The notes under the pieces are model-generated. The model was not told the origin of the DNA and ran no database searches. It saw only the letters and a list, made by a program, of their open reading frames with translations. 41,493 nucleotides of DNA, taken from the NCBI GenBank assembly GCA_028688815.1, contig JAQTXJ010000013.1:1-41493 (forward strand). Direction: 5' to 3'. The position numbers and the translations under genes were made by a program. Each line of letters begins with the position of its first letter. Within the stretch, counting starts at the first letter, position 1. Of the stretch, positions 1-9,006 are shown piece by piece. This stretch comes from a bacterium (lineage in GTDB: Bacteria; Hydrothermota; UBA3073; JACQXS01; JAQTXJ01).

Positions 1-459
1 CTGTTGAACTGAATAGCCCACATCATAGTCAGTTCCGCCATAAGTGTTTGTCCACAAGGCATTACCTGAAGAATTTGTTCTAATTAGATATACATTAGGA
101 GAAGTCGGTGTGCCTGCCCCGAAAGAACGTGTAGAACCTGCAATAATAAAACCACCTTCAGAAGTCTGCTGAACTGAATAATCATAATCATCGCCAATTC
201 CGCCAAAAGTTTTTGTCCAGTTAGCATTGCCCGAAGAATTTGTCCTAATCAGATAGACATCCGTCTCGCCTGCTCCGAAAGAGCGTGTTATTCCTGCAAT
301 AATAAAACCGCTGTCTTGAGTCTGTTGAACCGAATAGCCCACATCAGAGAAGGTTCCGCCGAAAGTTTTTGTCCAGAGAGTATCGGGCGCGGATGCACTT
401 GCAAGATTAATCATTCCAATTACTCCAACAAAAATCCAAACTCCTAATTTTTTATACAT
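1..459 (-). CDS. Secreted repeat protein, N-terminal part (runs off left edge)
   Basis: The ATG at 457-459 opens 153 codons without a stop that continue past the left edge, so only the N-terminus is present. A hydrophobic signal-peptide-like segment (residues 5-23, ending ASA) is followed by repeats of about 55 residues with the pattern LWTKTFGG...D.GYSVQQT..GGFIIAG.TRSFGAG..DVYLIRTNSSGN. Nearly three repeats are visible. The proteins at 10019-11644 and 26693-28150 have the same repeat, so this is a paralogous family, probably folded as beta-strands and exported. A good Shine-Dalgarno site (AAGGAG) lies 5 nt upstream and supports the start. If it resembles its paralogues, a sorting-type C-terminal domain lies outside the window. 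Ligand and function are unknown. Confidence 0.8.
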   Translation of the reverse strand, partial: MYKKLGVWIFVGVIGMINLASASAPDTLWTKTFGGTFSDVGYSVQQTQDSGFIIAGITRSFGAGETDVYLIRTNSSGNANWTKTFGGIGDDYDYSVQQTSEGGFIIAGSTRSFGAGTPTSPNVYLIRTNSSGNALWTNTYGGTDYDVGYSVQQ

Positions 460-496
460 AATTTCTCCTTACTGTATTTGTAGATTAGCTTATCAC

Positions 497-524
497 AGAT
501 TAAAGCGAGAATGGGAAAAGTCAA
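497..524 (-). promoter_or_regulatory. Probable promoter of the repeat-protein gene at 1-459
   Basis: On the minus strand TTGACT (519-524) and TAATCT (497-502) are separated by 16 bp. They predict a 5' leader of about 30 nt containing the AAGGAG ribosome binding site. Assigned by eye from the sigma70-type consensus. Confidence 0.4.
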
Positions 525-596
525 GGGTTTTTAGAAGAGTAGTCCCGCGAGCGGGGATACCAATCCCTAATCGCTAAAGTTCAAGGGCTTGTTATA

Positions 597-636
597 ATTG
601 ATAGTAATACATTGTAATTAATAGTAACTCATTGTA
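597..636. repeat. Two-copy 20-bp tandem repeat
   Basis: 597-616 and 617-636 match at 17 of 20 positions (core ATAGTAA...CATTGTA). It lies in the 245-bp gap between two minus-strand genes. No function is apparent. Confidence 0.5.
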
Positions 637-658
637 AAATATAAAAGACAAACGCTAT

Positions 659-687
659 AAAAACTGGATTCCCGCTTTCGCGGGAAT
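659..687 (-). terminator. Intrinsic terminator-like hairpin after the ABC exporter genes
   Basis: Read on the minus strand, ATTCCCGC (687-680), a GAAA tetraloop and GCGGGAAT (675-668) form a perfect 8-bp stem. It is followed after four bases by a run of five T. It lies just downstream of the exporter stop codon at 705. The flank TTTGTCATTCCCGC recurs at 6962-6975, so the hairpin may also be a dispersed repeat unit serving as a terminator. A smaller GC hairpin (CCCGC-GA-GCGGG) sits at 544-555. Confidence 0.55.
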
Positions 688-704
688 GACAAAGCAGAGT
701 GATA

Positions 705-2492
705 TTATGTATATTGAAGATTATACAGCACTGCGTAGAAACCATCGTTTTTGATTAGCTCCTCGTGAGTTCCGTTTTCTATGATTTTACCATCGGAGAT
801 AACGATAATTCGGTCAACATTCTTTATCGTAGATAACCTATGTGCGACTACGATTGCCGTCCTGTTTTCCAACAATTTATGCGTGGCGTCCTGAATTAAG
901 CCTTCCGTCAAGGAGTCAACTTCTCTCGTCGCCTCATCCAGAATCAATATAGACGGGTTAACGGCAATTGCCCTTGCAAACGTCAACAACTGACGTTCTC
1001 CGCTTGAAAGGTTTGTGCCCCGTTCTTTGATGTCTTCATCGTATTTACCAGGCATTTTATCGATAAATTTAGTTACATTTGTTATCTCGGCGGCTTTTTG
1101 TATTTCCTCTTCCGTAACTTTTGAATCCCTTAACTTTATATTATCCCTGATAGTGCCGCTGAATATATAACTGTCCTGAGTAACAAGCGCAAGTTTACTT
1201 CTGAGTTCGGCATGTTTTATGTTTTGAATGGGAATACCGTCAATTAATATTTCTCCTTTTTGCGGAGTATAAAACTTAACAATAAGTCCGATAATTGAAG
1301 TCTTCCCTGCACCCGTTGGCCCTACAACTGCAATTCTTTCTCCCGGCTTTATTCGTAAATTAATATCTTTCAGAACCCAGTTCTCCGGAGTTGGAGTATC
1401 TTCATAAGAAAACCATACATTTTTAAATTCTATTTCTCCTTTCGTCTTCAAGTGCTGGGAAACCGCTTTTTCATCATCGTATTCAAAGTCTTTCGTATCC
1501 ATAAGCAAGAATATTCTTTCAGCCGCAGCAAGAGAAGACTGGACGGTATCAAGTTTGTGGGAAAAATCTATTATAGGCTGGAACAATAAGCGAATATAAC
1601 TCGTAAAAGCGACAAGCGTTCCTATTGTTATTTTTGATTGAAGCGCTTCGCCTCCCCCCCACCATATAATAAGAGCAGTCCCTACCGAAAGAAGTAATTC
1701 CGTTATGGGCATAAAAGTCCCGTATACAATAACCTGTTTCATATTTGAATTGTAATACTCTTTATTAACGGCGGTAAACTTATGACAATTTTCCTGCTCG
1801 CGATTGAATAGTTTCGTCGTTTTCATTCCCTCGAAATATTCACTAAGCAAAACGTTTATTTGCGCCAGCCATTTGCGAACGGTGCGGTAAGCTTTTTTTG
1901 CTCTAATACGGAAAAGATTAAGACTGATAACAAGAGGCGGAATTACCAGGAAAGTAATAAGGGATACTTTTACATTCAACTGAAGCATAAGCCATATTGC
2001 GCCAATGACCGTAAATATATTCGCAAATATCGTTGCGCCTACGTTCGATATCATATCGTTAAGAGCTTCTTCGTCATTCGTAACTCTCGTAACGAGCCTG
2101 CCTACCGGATTAAGGTCAAAGAATTTTATTTTTAGTTTTTGTAAATGCGAGAACAAAGCTACCCTGATGTCTCTTATTACGGACTGCGCAGTAAAAGCAA
2201 TGGAGTAATTCATTCCCCATGAGGAAAGTCCACCTGCAAAGAGAAAAGCCGCATAAATAAAGACCAGTTTTTTCAGTCCTTCAAAATCGCCGACCATTAT
2301 ATATTTATCTATTGCGATTTTGGTAATATGTGGCAATACAAGCGCGACGGCAGTGCTAATCAAGGATATGAAAACGGCAAACCAGAAAGTCCATTTATAA
2401 GGAGTCAGATAAGCGAAAAAACGATTTAAAAGTTTTATATCGTACGACTTATCTATATCCTCATCACTATAAAAGTGCGAATGTCTGCTCAT
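705..2492 (-). CDS. ABC exporter subunit B (canonical catalytic half, TM288/LmrD-like)
   Basis: This 595-residue half-transporter has an N-terminal six-helix membrane domain (about 25-330) and a C-terminal ATPase. Visible motifs are Walker A GPTGAGKT (391-398), Q-loop Q439, signature LSSGE (495-499), Walker B ILILDE with catalytic Glu520, and H-loop His551. The catalytic residues are intact, but the signature deviates from LSGGQ. Its start codon overlaps the stop of the gene upstream (2489-4219) by 4 bp, so the two are translationally coupled and probably form a heterodimer. Such pairs export drugs, lipids or peptides; the substrate cannot be read from sequence. A terminator-like hairpin follows. 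Confidence 0.93.
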   Translation of the reverse strand: MSRHSHFYSDEDIDKSYDIKLLNRFFAYLTPYKWTFWFAVFISLISTAVALVLPHITKIAIDKYIMVGDFEGLKKLVFIYAAFLFAGGLSSWGMNYSIAFTAQSVIRDIRVALFSHLQKLKIKFFDLNPVGRLVTRVTNDEEALNDMISNVGATIFANIFTVIGAIWLMLQLNVKVSLITFLVIPPLVISLNLFRIRAKKAYRTVRKWLAQINVLLSEYFEGMKTTKLFNREQENCHKFTAVNKEYYNSNMKQVIVYGTFMPITELLLSVGTALIIWWGGGEALQSKITIGTLVAFTSYIRLLFQPIIDFSHKLDTVQSSLAAAERIFLLMDTKDFEYDDEKAVSQHLKTKGEIEFKNVWFSYEDTPTPENWVLKDINLRIKPGERIAVVGPTGAGKTSIIGLIVKFYTPQKGEILIDGIPIQNIKHAELRSKLALVTQDSYIFSGTIRDNIKLRDSKVTEEEIQKAAEITNVTKFIDKMPGKYDEDIKERGTNLSSGERQLLTFARAIAVNPSILILDEATREVDSLTEGLIQDATHKLLENRTAIVVAHRLSTIKNVDRIIVISDGKIIENGTHEELIKNDGFYAVLYNLQYT

Positions 2493-4219
2493 TTATTAAA
2501 CTCCTGATATCTGAATAAGTGGAAATAAATTCCCTGCAAAGCAAGAAGTTCGTTATGGTTGCCTTTTTCGGTAATCTTGCCGTGTTCAAGAACTATTATC
2601 TTATCGGACTCCATAATACTTCTTATGCGATGCGAAACAACGATTAATATTTTATCTTTCAAGGTATGTCTAAGGTTATGCAGAATTTCCATTTCTTTCT
2701 CTATGTCTATGCTAGCAAGAGCATTATCAATAATAAGAACGTCCGGATTAAGAAGCAATGCTCTTGAAAGAGCAACTCGTTGGCACTGTCCTCCGGAAAG
2801 AGTAACGCCTCTTTCGCCAATTACGTCATAATAGTTATTCGGGAAACTCATAATTTCATCGTGTATTTTTGCAATTTTTGCGACTGTTTGTACTTCTTCC
2901 AGAGTAGCGTGAGGTTTACCAAAAGCTATATTGGCAAAAATCGTATCAGAGAACAGGAAAGAATCCTGTGGAACAAAAGAAACAACTTTTCTGAGGTTAT
3001 CGAACGGAATGTTTTTCAGGGACACGTCGTTTAGTTTGATTTCCCCTTTATCAGGGTCATACAGACGGGTTATGAGATTCAAGAGTGTAGTTTTTCCCGA
3101 ACCGATTTTACCCGTTATGCCAAGCGAATCACCTGCGTTAAGATGCAAGTTTATGTCCTCTAGAACCTGTTTTTCTTTGTAAAAGAAACTAAGATTGACG
3201 ATTTCAAGTTTTTTAACATCCGAGATTGTTTTTATTTCCACCGGATCCGAAGGAGCTTTTATTTCGGGTAAAGTATTTAATATTTCATTTATCCTGCTCA
3301 TAGAAGCAGAACCGCGCTGGATTGTATTAAGTAATAGCCCGATTGCTATTGTAGGCCAGATAAAAGTTGCGAGATAAGACATAAACGCAACAAGGTCACC
3401 CATTGATATAGTATTTGCAATAACATATTTTCCCCCGACTAACAAGACAATAGCAGTTGAGATGCTTGTAAAGAAGAATATCATAGGCGAAAATATGCTG
3501 TGAATTTGTGTAAGCCGCATATTTTTGTCCATATAGTCCTGAGATTTATCCGTAAAATTAGATATTTCACCGTTTTCCTGATTAAAGACTTTTATTACTT
3601 TGATACCTTCAATGTTTTCTCTTGCATTAGCAGTAAGAGCGGAAAAAGAAGCCTGGACATTCTTAAATCTCGTATAAATTAATTTACTGAATCTCATAAT
3701 CATTATAGAAACAAAAGGTAAGGGGATAATTGCAAACAAAGTAAGTTTGACGGATATGAATAACATAAAAGCGAGAGAAAATGGTCCCCATATAATAATA
3801 TCAAGAAATTGAATCATACCGTGGCCAAGAGTTTCCCTGATAGCATTGACATCATTGGTAGCATGAGCCATCAAGTCACCGATTTTATGATTATTAAAAA
3901 ATTTCATATCCATATTCTGGATATGTGCAAAAAGCTTATTACGGATTTGTTCTTCTATTTTTCTTGAAGTTCCTATTATATAATATCGCCAAAAGAACCT
4001 TAAAACAGAGACGATAAGAGCCAGCCCGACAATTAATAACGCATAGTGAAACAAATCGGTTTTGGTTATATTACCTTTAGTTATACCGTCTATGGCATAT
4101 TTTATTATCCTCGGGATAAAAAGATGAAATATATCAACTAAAAAGAGGGCAACAATACCAATCCATAATCTATTTTTATATGGGGAATAACACCGGTATA
4201 AAGATTTAAAACTGTTCAT
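2489..4219 (-). CDS. ABC exporter subunit A (degenerate-site half, TM287/LmrC-like)
   Basis: This 576-residue fused membrane/ATPase protein carries Walker A GKIGSGKT (370-377), Q418, a canonical LSGGQ signature (474-478) and H-loop His530. The Walker B reads LIIDN, so the catalytic glutamate is Asn499. In a heterodimer with the downstream subunit, one ATP site combines this Asn with the partner's LSSGE signature (degenerate). The other combines the partner's Glu520 with this LSGGQ (active). That matches known asymmetric exporters such as TM287/288, where the position is usually Asp. No ribosome binding site is obvious; a TTGACT lies about 41 nt upstream of the ATG. Confidence 0.93.
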   Translation of the reverse strand: MNSFKSLYRCYSPYKNRLWIGIVALFLVDIFHLFIPRIIKYAIDGITKGNITKTDLFHYALLIVGLALIVSVLRFFWRYYIIGTSRKIEEQIRNKLFAHIQNMDMKFFNNHKIGDLMAHATNDVNAIRETLGHGMIQFLDIIIWGPFSLAFMLFISVKLTLFAIIPLPFVSIMIMRFSKLIYTRFKNVQASFSALTANARENIEGIKVIKVFNQENGEISNFTDKSQDYMDKNMRLTQIHSIFSPMIFFFTSISTAIVLLVGGKYVIANTISMGDLVAFMSYLATFIWPTIAIGLLLNTIQRGSASMSRINEILNTLPEIKAPSDPVEIKTISDVKKLEIVNLSFFYKEKQVLEDINLHLNAGDSLGITGKIGSGKTTLLNLITRLYDPDKGEIKLNDVSLKNIPFDNLRKVVSFVPQDSFLFSDTIFANIAFGKPHATLEEVQTVAKIAKIHDEIMSFPNNYYDVIGERGVTLSGGQCQRVALSRALLLNPDVLIIDNALASIDIEKEMEILHNLRHTLKDKILIVVSHRIRSIMESDKIIVLEHGKITEKGNHNELLALQGIYFHLFRYQEFNK

Positions 4220-4296
4220 TAATTAACTTGTAATCTTGGGTTATATATATAAAAAGTCAACTAAAATTATTGAATAATTATAGAGTAAAATTTTAA

Positions 4297-4376
4297 TTGA
4301 CAATTATAGATTAGAAGTTATAAACTTTTATAATTATTTAATAAAAAATAGTATAATTTAGTATAATTTAAGGAGG
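4297..4376 (+). promoter_or_regulatory. Promoter and ribosome binding site of gcvH
   Basis: TTGACA (4297-4302) and TATAAA (4319-4324) are spaced by 16 bp, predicting a leader of about 50 nt. Two perfect TATAAT hexamers sit in a 10-bp direct repeat at 4351-4370. AAGGAGG (4370-4376) lies 5 nt before the ATG. The exporter operon starts divergently at 4219. Confidence 0.5.
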
Positions 4377-4381
4377 AAAAA

Positions 4382-4762
4382 ATGGAATTTCCTGAGAATT
4401 TAAAATATACCCCCACTCATGAGTGGTTAAAAGTAGAGGGAGATAAAGGAAGTTGCGGAATTACGGATTTTGCACAGTCCGAACTTTCGGATGTAGTATT
4501 TGTTGAATTCAAACCCGTAGGGACAAAAGTAGAAAAAGGTAAATCCGTTGGAACAATTGAAGCGGTTAAGGCTGTCTCGGACATTTTTGCTCCTGTATCC
4601 GGAGAAATTATTGAAGTAAACACAAAAGTTACAACTAGCCCGGACCTTATCAATAAAAGCCCTTATAATGATGGCTGGCTGGTAAAAATCAAAATAGCAA
4701 ATTCTAATGAAGTGGCAACACTACTTTCTAAAACAGACTACGAAAAACTAGCACATCATTAA
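4382..4762 (+). CDS. gcvH: Glycine cleavage system H protein
   Basis: The 126-residue protein has the normal length and fold signature of the lipoyl carrier that shuttles the aminomethyl group between the P, T and L proteins. The lipoylation motif [10 protein letters not shown] places the modified lysine at residue 63; the conserved N-terminal region (HEWLKVEG) and the GWLVKIKI segment are present. A strong AAGGAGG ribosome binding site fixes the start. No gcvT, gcvP or lipoyl-attachment gene is nearby. The next gene, 32 bp downstream, is adenosylhomocysteinase, so the pair may be co-transcribed around one-carbon/methyl metabolism (inference). Confidence 0.96.
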   Translation: MEFPENLKYTPTHEWLKVEGDKGSCGITDFAQSELSDVVFVEFKPVGTKVEKGKSVGTIEAVKAVSDIFAPVSGEIIEVNTKVTTSPDLINKSPYNDGWLVKIKIANSNEVATLLSKTDYEKLAHH

Positions 4763-4794
4763 ATTTCAATAGTAGTAAAAAGAGGATAAAAAAT

Positions 4795-6051
4795 ATGAAT
4801 TACGATATAAAGGATAGGAATTTACATAAATCAGGCAAGGCAAGAATAGAATGGGCAGATGCCTTAATGCCTGTCTTAAAGCAAATAAGAGAAGAATACA
4901 CAAAATCAAAACCACTTAAAGGCGTTAAAATAAGTGCCTGTTTACACGTGACTACGGAAACTGCCAACTTAATGCGGACACTAAAAGCGGGTGGAGCAGA
5001 CGCAATGTTGTGCGCATCAAACCCATTATCCACACAGGATGATGTAGCCGCGTCCCTGGTTGTTGACTATTCTATACCCGTATTTGCAATAAAAGGCGAA
5101 TCCAATGATGTTTATTATAAACATCTAAATCAGGTACTTGATAATAAACCTCATATAACTATGGATGACGGGGCTGATTTGGTATCTACAATACACTCCA
5201 AAAGAAAAGAATTATTAAAAAATCTTAAAGGCGGGACAGAAGAAACAACAACGGGAGTTATAAGACTTAAAGCTATGGCTCAAAAGGGAGCGCTTAAGTT
5301 TCCTATCATAGCAGTAAATGATTCTAAAACAAAATATTTATTTGATAATCGCTATGGAACAGGACAATCTACTATAGACGGGATATTAAGAAGCACTAAC
5401 ATCCTGATTGCAGGAAAAAACTTTGTCGTTTGCGGATACGGATGGTGCGGTCGCGGAGTTGCAATGAGAGCTCACGGGCTTGGCGCAAATGTGATTGTAA
5501 CTGAAATTGACCCGGTTAAAGCATTAGAAGCAAGACTTGACGGGTTCAGAGTAATGCCTTCAAAAGAAGCAATAAAAATAGCCGATATTGTGCTTACGGT
5601 TACCGGCGATATAAATGTCGTAGATAAACGTCATTTCACGGATGCAAAAGATGGAATTATACTTGCAAATTCAGGGCATTTCGACGTAGAAATAAACAAA
5701 AAAGAACTACAAAAACTTTCCGTAGAGACTCACGAGGTTAGGCCATTTGTCCAATCATACAAATTAAAATCAGGGAAACGAATCTATTTGTTAACGGAAG
5801 GCAGGCTTGTTAATCTATCTGCAGCAGAAGGACACCCGGCAGAAGTAATGGATATGTCATTTGCAAACCAGGCATTAGCTGCTAAATATACCATAGAAAA
5901 CGCCCAAAAACTAAAAAATCAGGTCTATAAAATTCCTGAAGAACTTGATAATCGCATAGCACAATTAAAATTAAAAGCCCTTGGAGTAGAAATAGATACG
6001 CTTACAAAAGAACAAAAAGAATACCTACAATCCTGGGAAATCGGAACATAA
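4795..6051 (+). CDS. ahcY: Adenosylhomocysteinase (S-adenosyl-L-homocysteine hydrolase)
   Basis: This enzyme reversibly splits S-adenosylhomocysteine into adenosine and homocysteine and so relieves product inhibition of methyltransferases. The 418 residues include the substrate region (HVTTETANL, 51-59; GGTEETTTG, 146-154), the active-site stretch [11 protein letters not shown] (175-185), and the Rossmann NAD site GYGWCGRG (214-221). The conserved [18 protein letters not shown] block comes near the end. The length fits the shorter bacterial/archaeal form without the 40-residue insertion. No strong Shine-Dalgarno site precedes the ATG (AGAGGAT lies 8-14 nt upstream). Confidence 0.96.
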   Translation: MNYDIKDRNLHKSGKARIEWADALMPVLKQIREEYTKSKPLKGVKISACLHVTTETANLMRTLKAGGADAMLCASNPLSTQDDVAASLVVDYSIPVFAIKGESNDVYYKHLNQVLDNKPHITMDDGADLVSTIHSKRKELLKNLKGGTEETTTGVIRLKAMAQKGALKFPIIAVNDSKTKYLFDNRYGTGQSTIDGILRSTNILIAGKNFVVCGYGWCGRGVAMRAHGLGANVIVTEIDPVKALEARLDGFRVMPSKEAIKIADIVLTVTGDINVVDKRHFTDAKDGIILANSGHFDVEINKKELQKLSVETHEVRPFVQSYKLKSGKRIYLLTEGRLVNLSAAEGHPAEVMDMSFANQALAAKYTIENAQKLKNQVYKIPEELDNRIAQLKLKALGVEIDTLTKEQKEYLQSWEIGT

Positions 6052-6114
6052 AAATTGAAAGTGTTATTAACCTTACAAAGTTTTATCCCTATCAAGACAA
6101 TTGATTGATATTAT

Positions 6115-6885
6115 ATGCCTAATTCAATCCATAAAAGCGCAATCGTAGATAAATCTGCAATTATTGGAAATAACGTAACCATAGGGGCTTATAGTATCAT
6201 TGAAAAAGGCGTAGAAATAAAAGATGGGACAGAAATTGGTCCTTTCGTCAGAATAACCGGAAATACAAAAATTGGTTTAAAATGTAAAATATATGAAAGT
6301 GTTTCAATAGGCAATCCCCCTCAAGACGTAAAATTCAAAGGAGAACAAATTTATATTGAAATAGGAGACAATAATATACTGAGAGAATACGTAACTGTTC
6401 ATGGCGGAGCAGGAACACCAACAATTATAGGAAACAATAATTTTCTAATGTGTTATGTTCATATCGCACATAATTGTAAACTCGGGAATAATATAATAAT
6501 AGCCAATGCAACTCAGATTTCAGGAGTGGTAGAAATAGAAGACTATGCGTTCGTATCAGGATTATGTCCCGTTCACCAATTCACAAGGATCGGAGGGCAT
6601 AGTATGATAGCCGGAGGATATAGAGTTCCAAAAGACGTCATTCCATATTCTTTAGCCGCATCTGACCCCTTAAAGATTCATGGATTAAACATTGTAGGGC
6701 TTAAAAGACGTAACTTCCCGCCAAAGACTCTTAAAACATTAAAACAAGCATTCCAGATTTTGTTGTTCTCAAACTTGAATACTTCACAGGCGATTGCACA
6801 GATGAAAAAAGAATTGCCTTTAATCCCCGAAGTCAAACACCTCTTAACGTTTATAGAAACATCCAAACGCGGAATAGTAAAATAA
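6115..6885 (+). CDS. lpxA: Acyl-ACP:UDP-N-acetylglucosamine O-acyltransferase
   Basis: LpxA adds the first fatty acyl chain in lipid A synthesis, in the cytoplasm. The 256 residues start with left-handed beta-helix hexapeptide repeats (about 1-190). The catalytic motif HIAHNC places the general base at His119 (His125 of E. coli). The block PVHQFTRIGGHSMIAGG follows, then a helical C-terminal domain. It shows that the organism makes an LPS-type outer membrane. No lpxB, lpxC, lpxD or fabZ gene is adjacent. There is no Shine-Dalgarno site; the ATG begins directly after an AT-rich stretch. Confidence 0.94.
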   Translation: MPNSIHKSAIVDKSAIIGNNVTIGAYSIIEKGVEIKDGTEIGPFVRITGNTKIGLKCKIYESVSIGNPPQDVKFKGEQIYIEIGDNNILREYVTVHGGAGTPTIIGNNNFLMCYVHIAHNCKLGNNIIIANATQISGVVEIEDYAFVSGLCPVHQFTRIGGHSMIAGGYRVPKDVIPYSLAASDPLKIHGLNIVGLKRRNFPPKTLKTLKQAFQILLFSNLNTSQAIAQMKKELPLIPEVKHLLTFIETSKRGIVK

Positions 6886-7295
6886 TATCTTCCTTTGTGC
6901 TTTGCAGTTTCATATTCTCATTCTGTTTTTTGGCGACTTTGCGTGAGAAACTCTTGGTCGGTTTGTCATTCCCGCCTGCCTGTCGTTTTTCTTGGCATGG
7001 CGAAAGTCAAAGACCCCGCTTAGGCGGTGGTGTCTGGAATCCATCCTTTTTGCTTTTATCTTTCTTTTGTCTCTTCGTATCTGATTTCCCTATATTCTGT
7101 TATCCTTTCCCGTGTAAATCTGTGTTTACTTTGAGTTTATTCCATCAGGAACACTGTATGCCTTCCGTTCTGTTGGGGAAGTTATCTGTTCTTTGCGAAC
7201 TCTGCGTCTCTGCGGTGAAAACCGAAAAGCTTTTTAACGAGTTCCAAAAATAAAGAATTTGACTTCTCTATATATTGATATAAATTACATAAATT
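6886..7295. other. Non-coding gap with dispersed-repeat-like sequence
   Basis: No credible gene lies in this 410-bp gap. An open frame at 6897-7253 has no family resemblance, odd composition and no ribosome binding site. The sequence includes TTTGTCATTCCCGC (6962-6975), the reverse complement of part of the hairpin at 668-694, and a small CCGC/GCGG hairpin near 7019-7030. It also has runs such as ACTTTGCGTGAGAAA and CTCTGCGTCTCTGCGGTG, which look like eroded dispersed repeats. A candidate promoter for the next gene closes the gap. Confidence 0.5.
7259..7286 (+). promoter_or_regulatory. Candidate leaderless promoter of the GWxTD gene
   Basis: TTGACT (7259-7264), 16 bp, then TAAATT (7281-7286), which ends 9 nt before the ATG at 7296. 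Initiation would fall at or within a few bases of the start codon, and no Shine-Dalgarno site is present. The same geometry occurs before gpsA, the TPR gene, the NuoN-like gene and the helicase. Confidence 0.4.
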
Positions 7296-8372
7296 ATGCT
7301 CTTATTTCTATTTTTAAGCACAATTGAATTAAATTTTTCTTATCATACTGGAGTCTTTCTAAATAAAGACAGCACGGAAGAATTAAGAATCTTTTATGAA
7401 ATTCCGACTAATCAATTAATCTACATAAAATCAGATAACAATTTTTTTGCAAACTATGAAATTTCAGCTATTCTTATACATAATAAAAAAGAAATTGGCG
7501 ATGTCTGGACAGAAAAATTCCAACAAGACAGTACCGTAAAAAAAATAAACAATAAAATAGATTTGCCTGCTCCACCCGGAACTTACGATTTAATAATCAA
7601 ATTAAAAGATTTGAACTCTCAAAAAGCCGGAGAAAAAAAAGACAAAATAACTGTTAAAAAAATAGAAAAATCACTATTGTCTTTTTCAAGCAGAAACTTT
7701 GATTCTGAAACTAAAAAATTGAATTTCGAAATATATAATTTCTGTAACTCACCATTCAAGGTTTTATGTAAAATAGATGATATCTTGGATAGTGTAATAA
7801 TCAACAATACCAATTTCATAAATGAAATTTCGTTCAGGCTCGATTCTCTTAAATCAGGAACCCATAATTTTTTGCTCTCGGCTTGCCCGTCTAATGGTAA
7901 CACCTGTGATTTCGTAACCGACACACTATACGTTAAAGAACCTTTCTGGGGAAAAGATTGGGGTTCAAAAGTAAGACAGCTTTCTTATATTGCAAATAAC
8001 AAAGAAATAGATTCCCTTATTAAAACACCTGCCTTAAAAAGAGAAACAGCATGGTTAAATTTCTGGCAAAAGAAAGAATCGCAATACAAATATGAAGGGC
8101 TCGAAACTGAATATTTTAATCGTGTAGATTACGCAAATGCTAATTTTGAGAAAGGAAAACAGGGGTGGCAAACGGATAGAGGGAAAATATATATATTACT
8201 AGGGGAACCTGATGAGATAGATTCGCATCCTTTTGAAATAGGAAAAAATCCTTACGAAATATGGCATTATTACTCAATAGAGACAGAATTTATTTTTGAA
8301 GATAGAAACGGATTTGGAGATTATGTAATCACATATCCGGCATTTATAAATGTCAAATTTAGAGTCAATTAA
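7296..8372 (+). CDS. GWxTD domain-containing protein
   Basis: The 358-residue protein begins with a short hydrophobic segment (2-18, possibly a signal peptide). It ends with the GWxTD domain: GWQTDRGKIYILLGEPDEI, with GWQTD at 290-294, then the aromatic block YEIWHYYS. The middle (50-215) looks like beta-sandwich modules with alternating hydrophobic residues. GWxTD proteins are typical of FCB-type bacteria, and their biochemical role is not established. The last 23 bp overlap the endonuclease III gene. No ribosome binding site is visible. Confidence 0.85.
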   Translation: MLLFLFLSTIELNFSYHTGVFLNKDSTEELRIFYEIPTNQLIYIKSDNNFFANYEISAILIHNKKEIGDVWTEKFQQDSTVKKINNKIDLPAPPGTYDLIIKLKDLNSQKAGEKKDKITVKKIEKSLLSFSSRNFDSETKKLNFEIYNFCNSPFKVLCKIDDILDSVIINNTNFINEISFRLDSLKSGTHNFLLSACPSNGNTCDFVTDTLYVKEPFWGKDWGSKVRQLSYIANNKEIDSLIKTPALKRETAWLNFWQKKESQYKYEGLETEYFNRVDYANANFEKGKQGWQTDRGKIYILLGEPDEIDSHPFEIGKNPYEIWHYYSIETEFIFEDRNGFGDYVITYPAFINVKFRVN

Positions 8373-9006
8373 CCCCGATAAACGGGAAAAAGTAAAAAAA
8401 ATAATAAGCACACTCCAATTAAGATATGGAACAACCACTAAAAAAGACAGCCCTTTCTACATACTTATATCCACGCTTCTTTCCCAACGAACAAAAGATG
8501 AAACTACGGATAAAGTAAGTAAACAATTATTCCTGAAATATAAAACACCTGACAATTTTAACAAAACACCTGTTAAAACAATAGAATCTTTAATAAAAAG
8601 TATCGGATTTTACAGGGTAAAAGCACAACGAATAAAGGAAATATCAAATATTCTGATAACTAAATTCAATTCAAAAGTTCCAAATAATTTTGATGATTTG
8701 GTTTCTCTGCCGGGCATAGGTCCCAAAACCGCTAATTGCGTCTTGTTTTATGGTTTTGGGATACCTGCTCTCGCAGTAGATACACATGTACACCGCATAT
8801 CCAACAGGTTAGGGTTGGTAAAAACAATTAAACCGGAAGATACTGAGAAACACTTAAAACCCATTATCCCTCAAAAATACTGGGGTTGGATAAATTACGC
8901 TCTGGTAAGTTTTGGAAAAGAAATTTGCCGCCCAATAGGCCCAAAATGTAGTGAATGCAATCTTACAAAAATATGTAATTACAAAAAACAACAGGAGAAA
9001 AAATGA
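8350..9006 (+). CDS. nth: Endonuclease III (DNA glycosylase/AP lyase)
   Basis: This base-excision repair enzyme removes oxidised pyrimidines and cleaves the abasic site. The 218 residues show the helix-hairpin-helix LPGIGPKTAN (120-129) with catalytic Lys126. Catalytic Asp144 lies in AVDTHVHR. A 4Fe-4S cluster motif C-x6-C-x2-C-x5-C is present (Cys193, 200, 203, 209). The length is normal. The start overlaps the GWxTD gene by 23 bp, and its stop overlaps the next start by 4 bp, so the three genes are likely one transcript. Confidence 0.95.
   Translation: MSNLESINPDKREKVKKIISTLQLRYGTTTKKDSPFYILISTLLSQRTKDETTDKVSKQLFLKYKTPDNFNKTPVKTIESLIKSIGFYRVKAQRIKEISNILITKFNSKVPNNFDDLVSLPGIGPKTANCVLFYGFGIPALAVDTHVHRISNRLGLVKTIKPEDTEKHLKPIIPQKYWGWINYALVSFGKEICRPIGPKCSECNLTKICNYKKQQEKK

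Noticed and set aside
1860-2208. Plus-strand open frames opposite the ABC exporter
   Set aside because: They are shadows of a strongly conserved minus-strand gene, with no ribosome binding sites or family features.
4351-4370. Two perfect TATAAT boxes as the main gcvH promoter
   Set aside because: No -35-like hexamer lies at the right distance, and the second box abuts the ribosome binding site; TTGACA/TATAAA further upstream fits better.
6897-7253. 118-codon open frame on the plus strand
   Set aside because: Composition unlike neighbours, no ribosome binding site, no domain resemblance, and it lies over repeat-like non-coding sequence.
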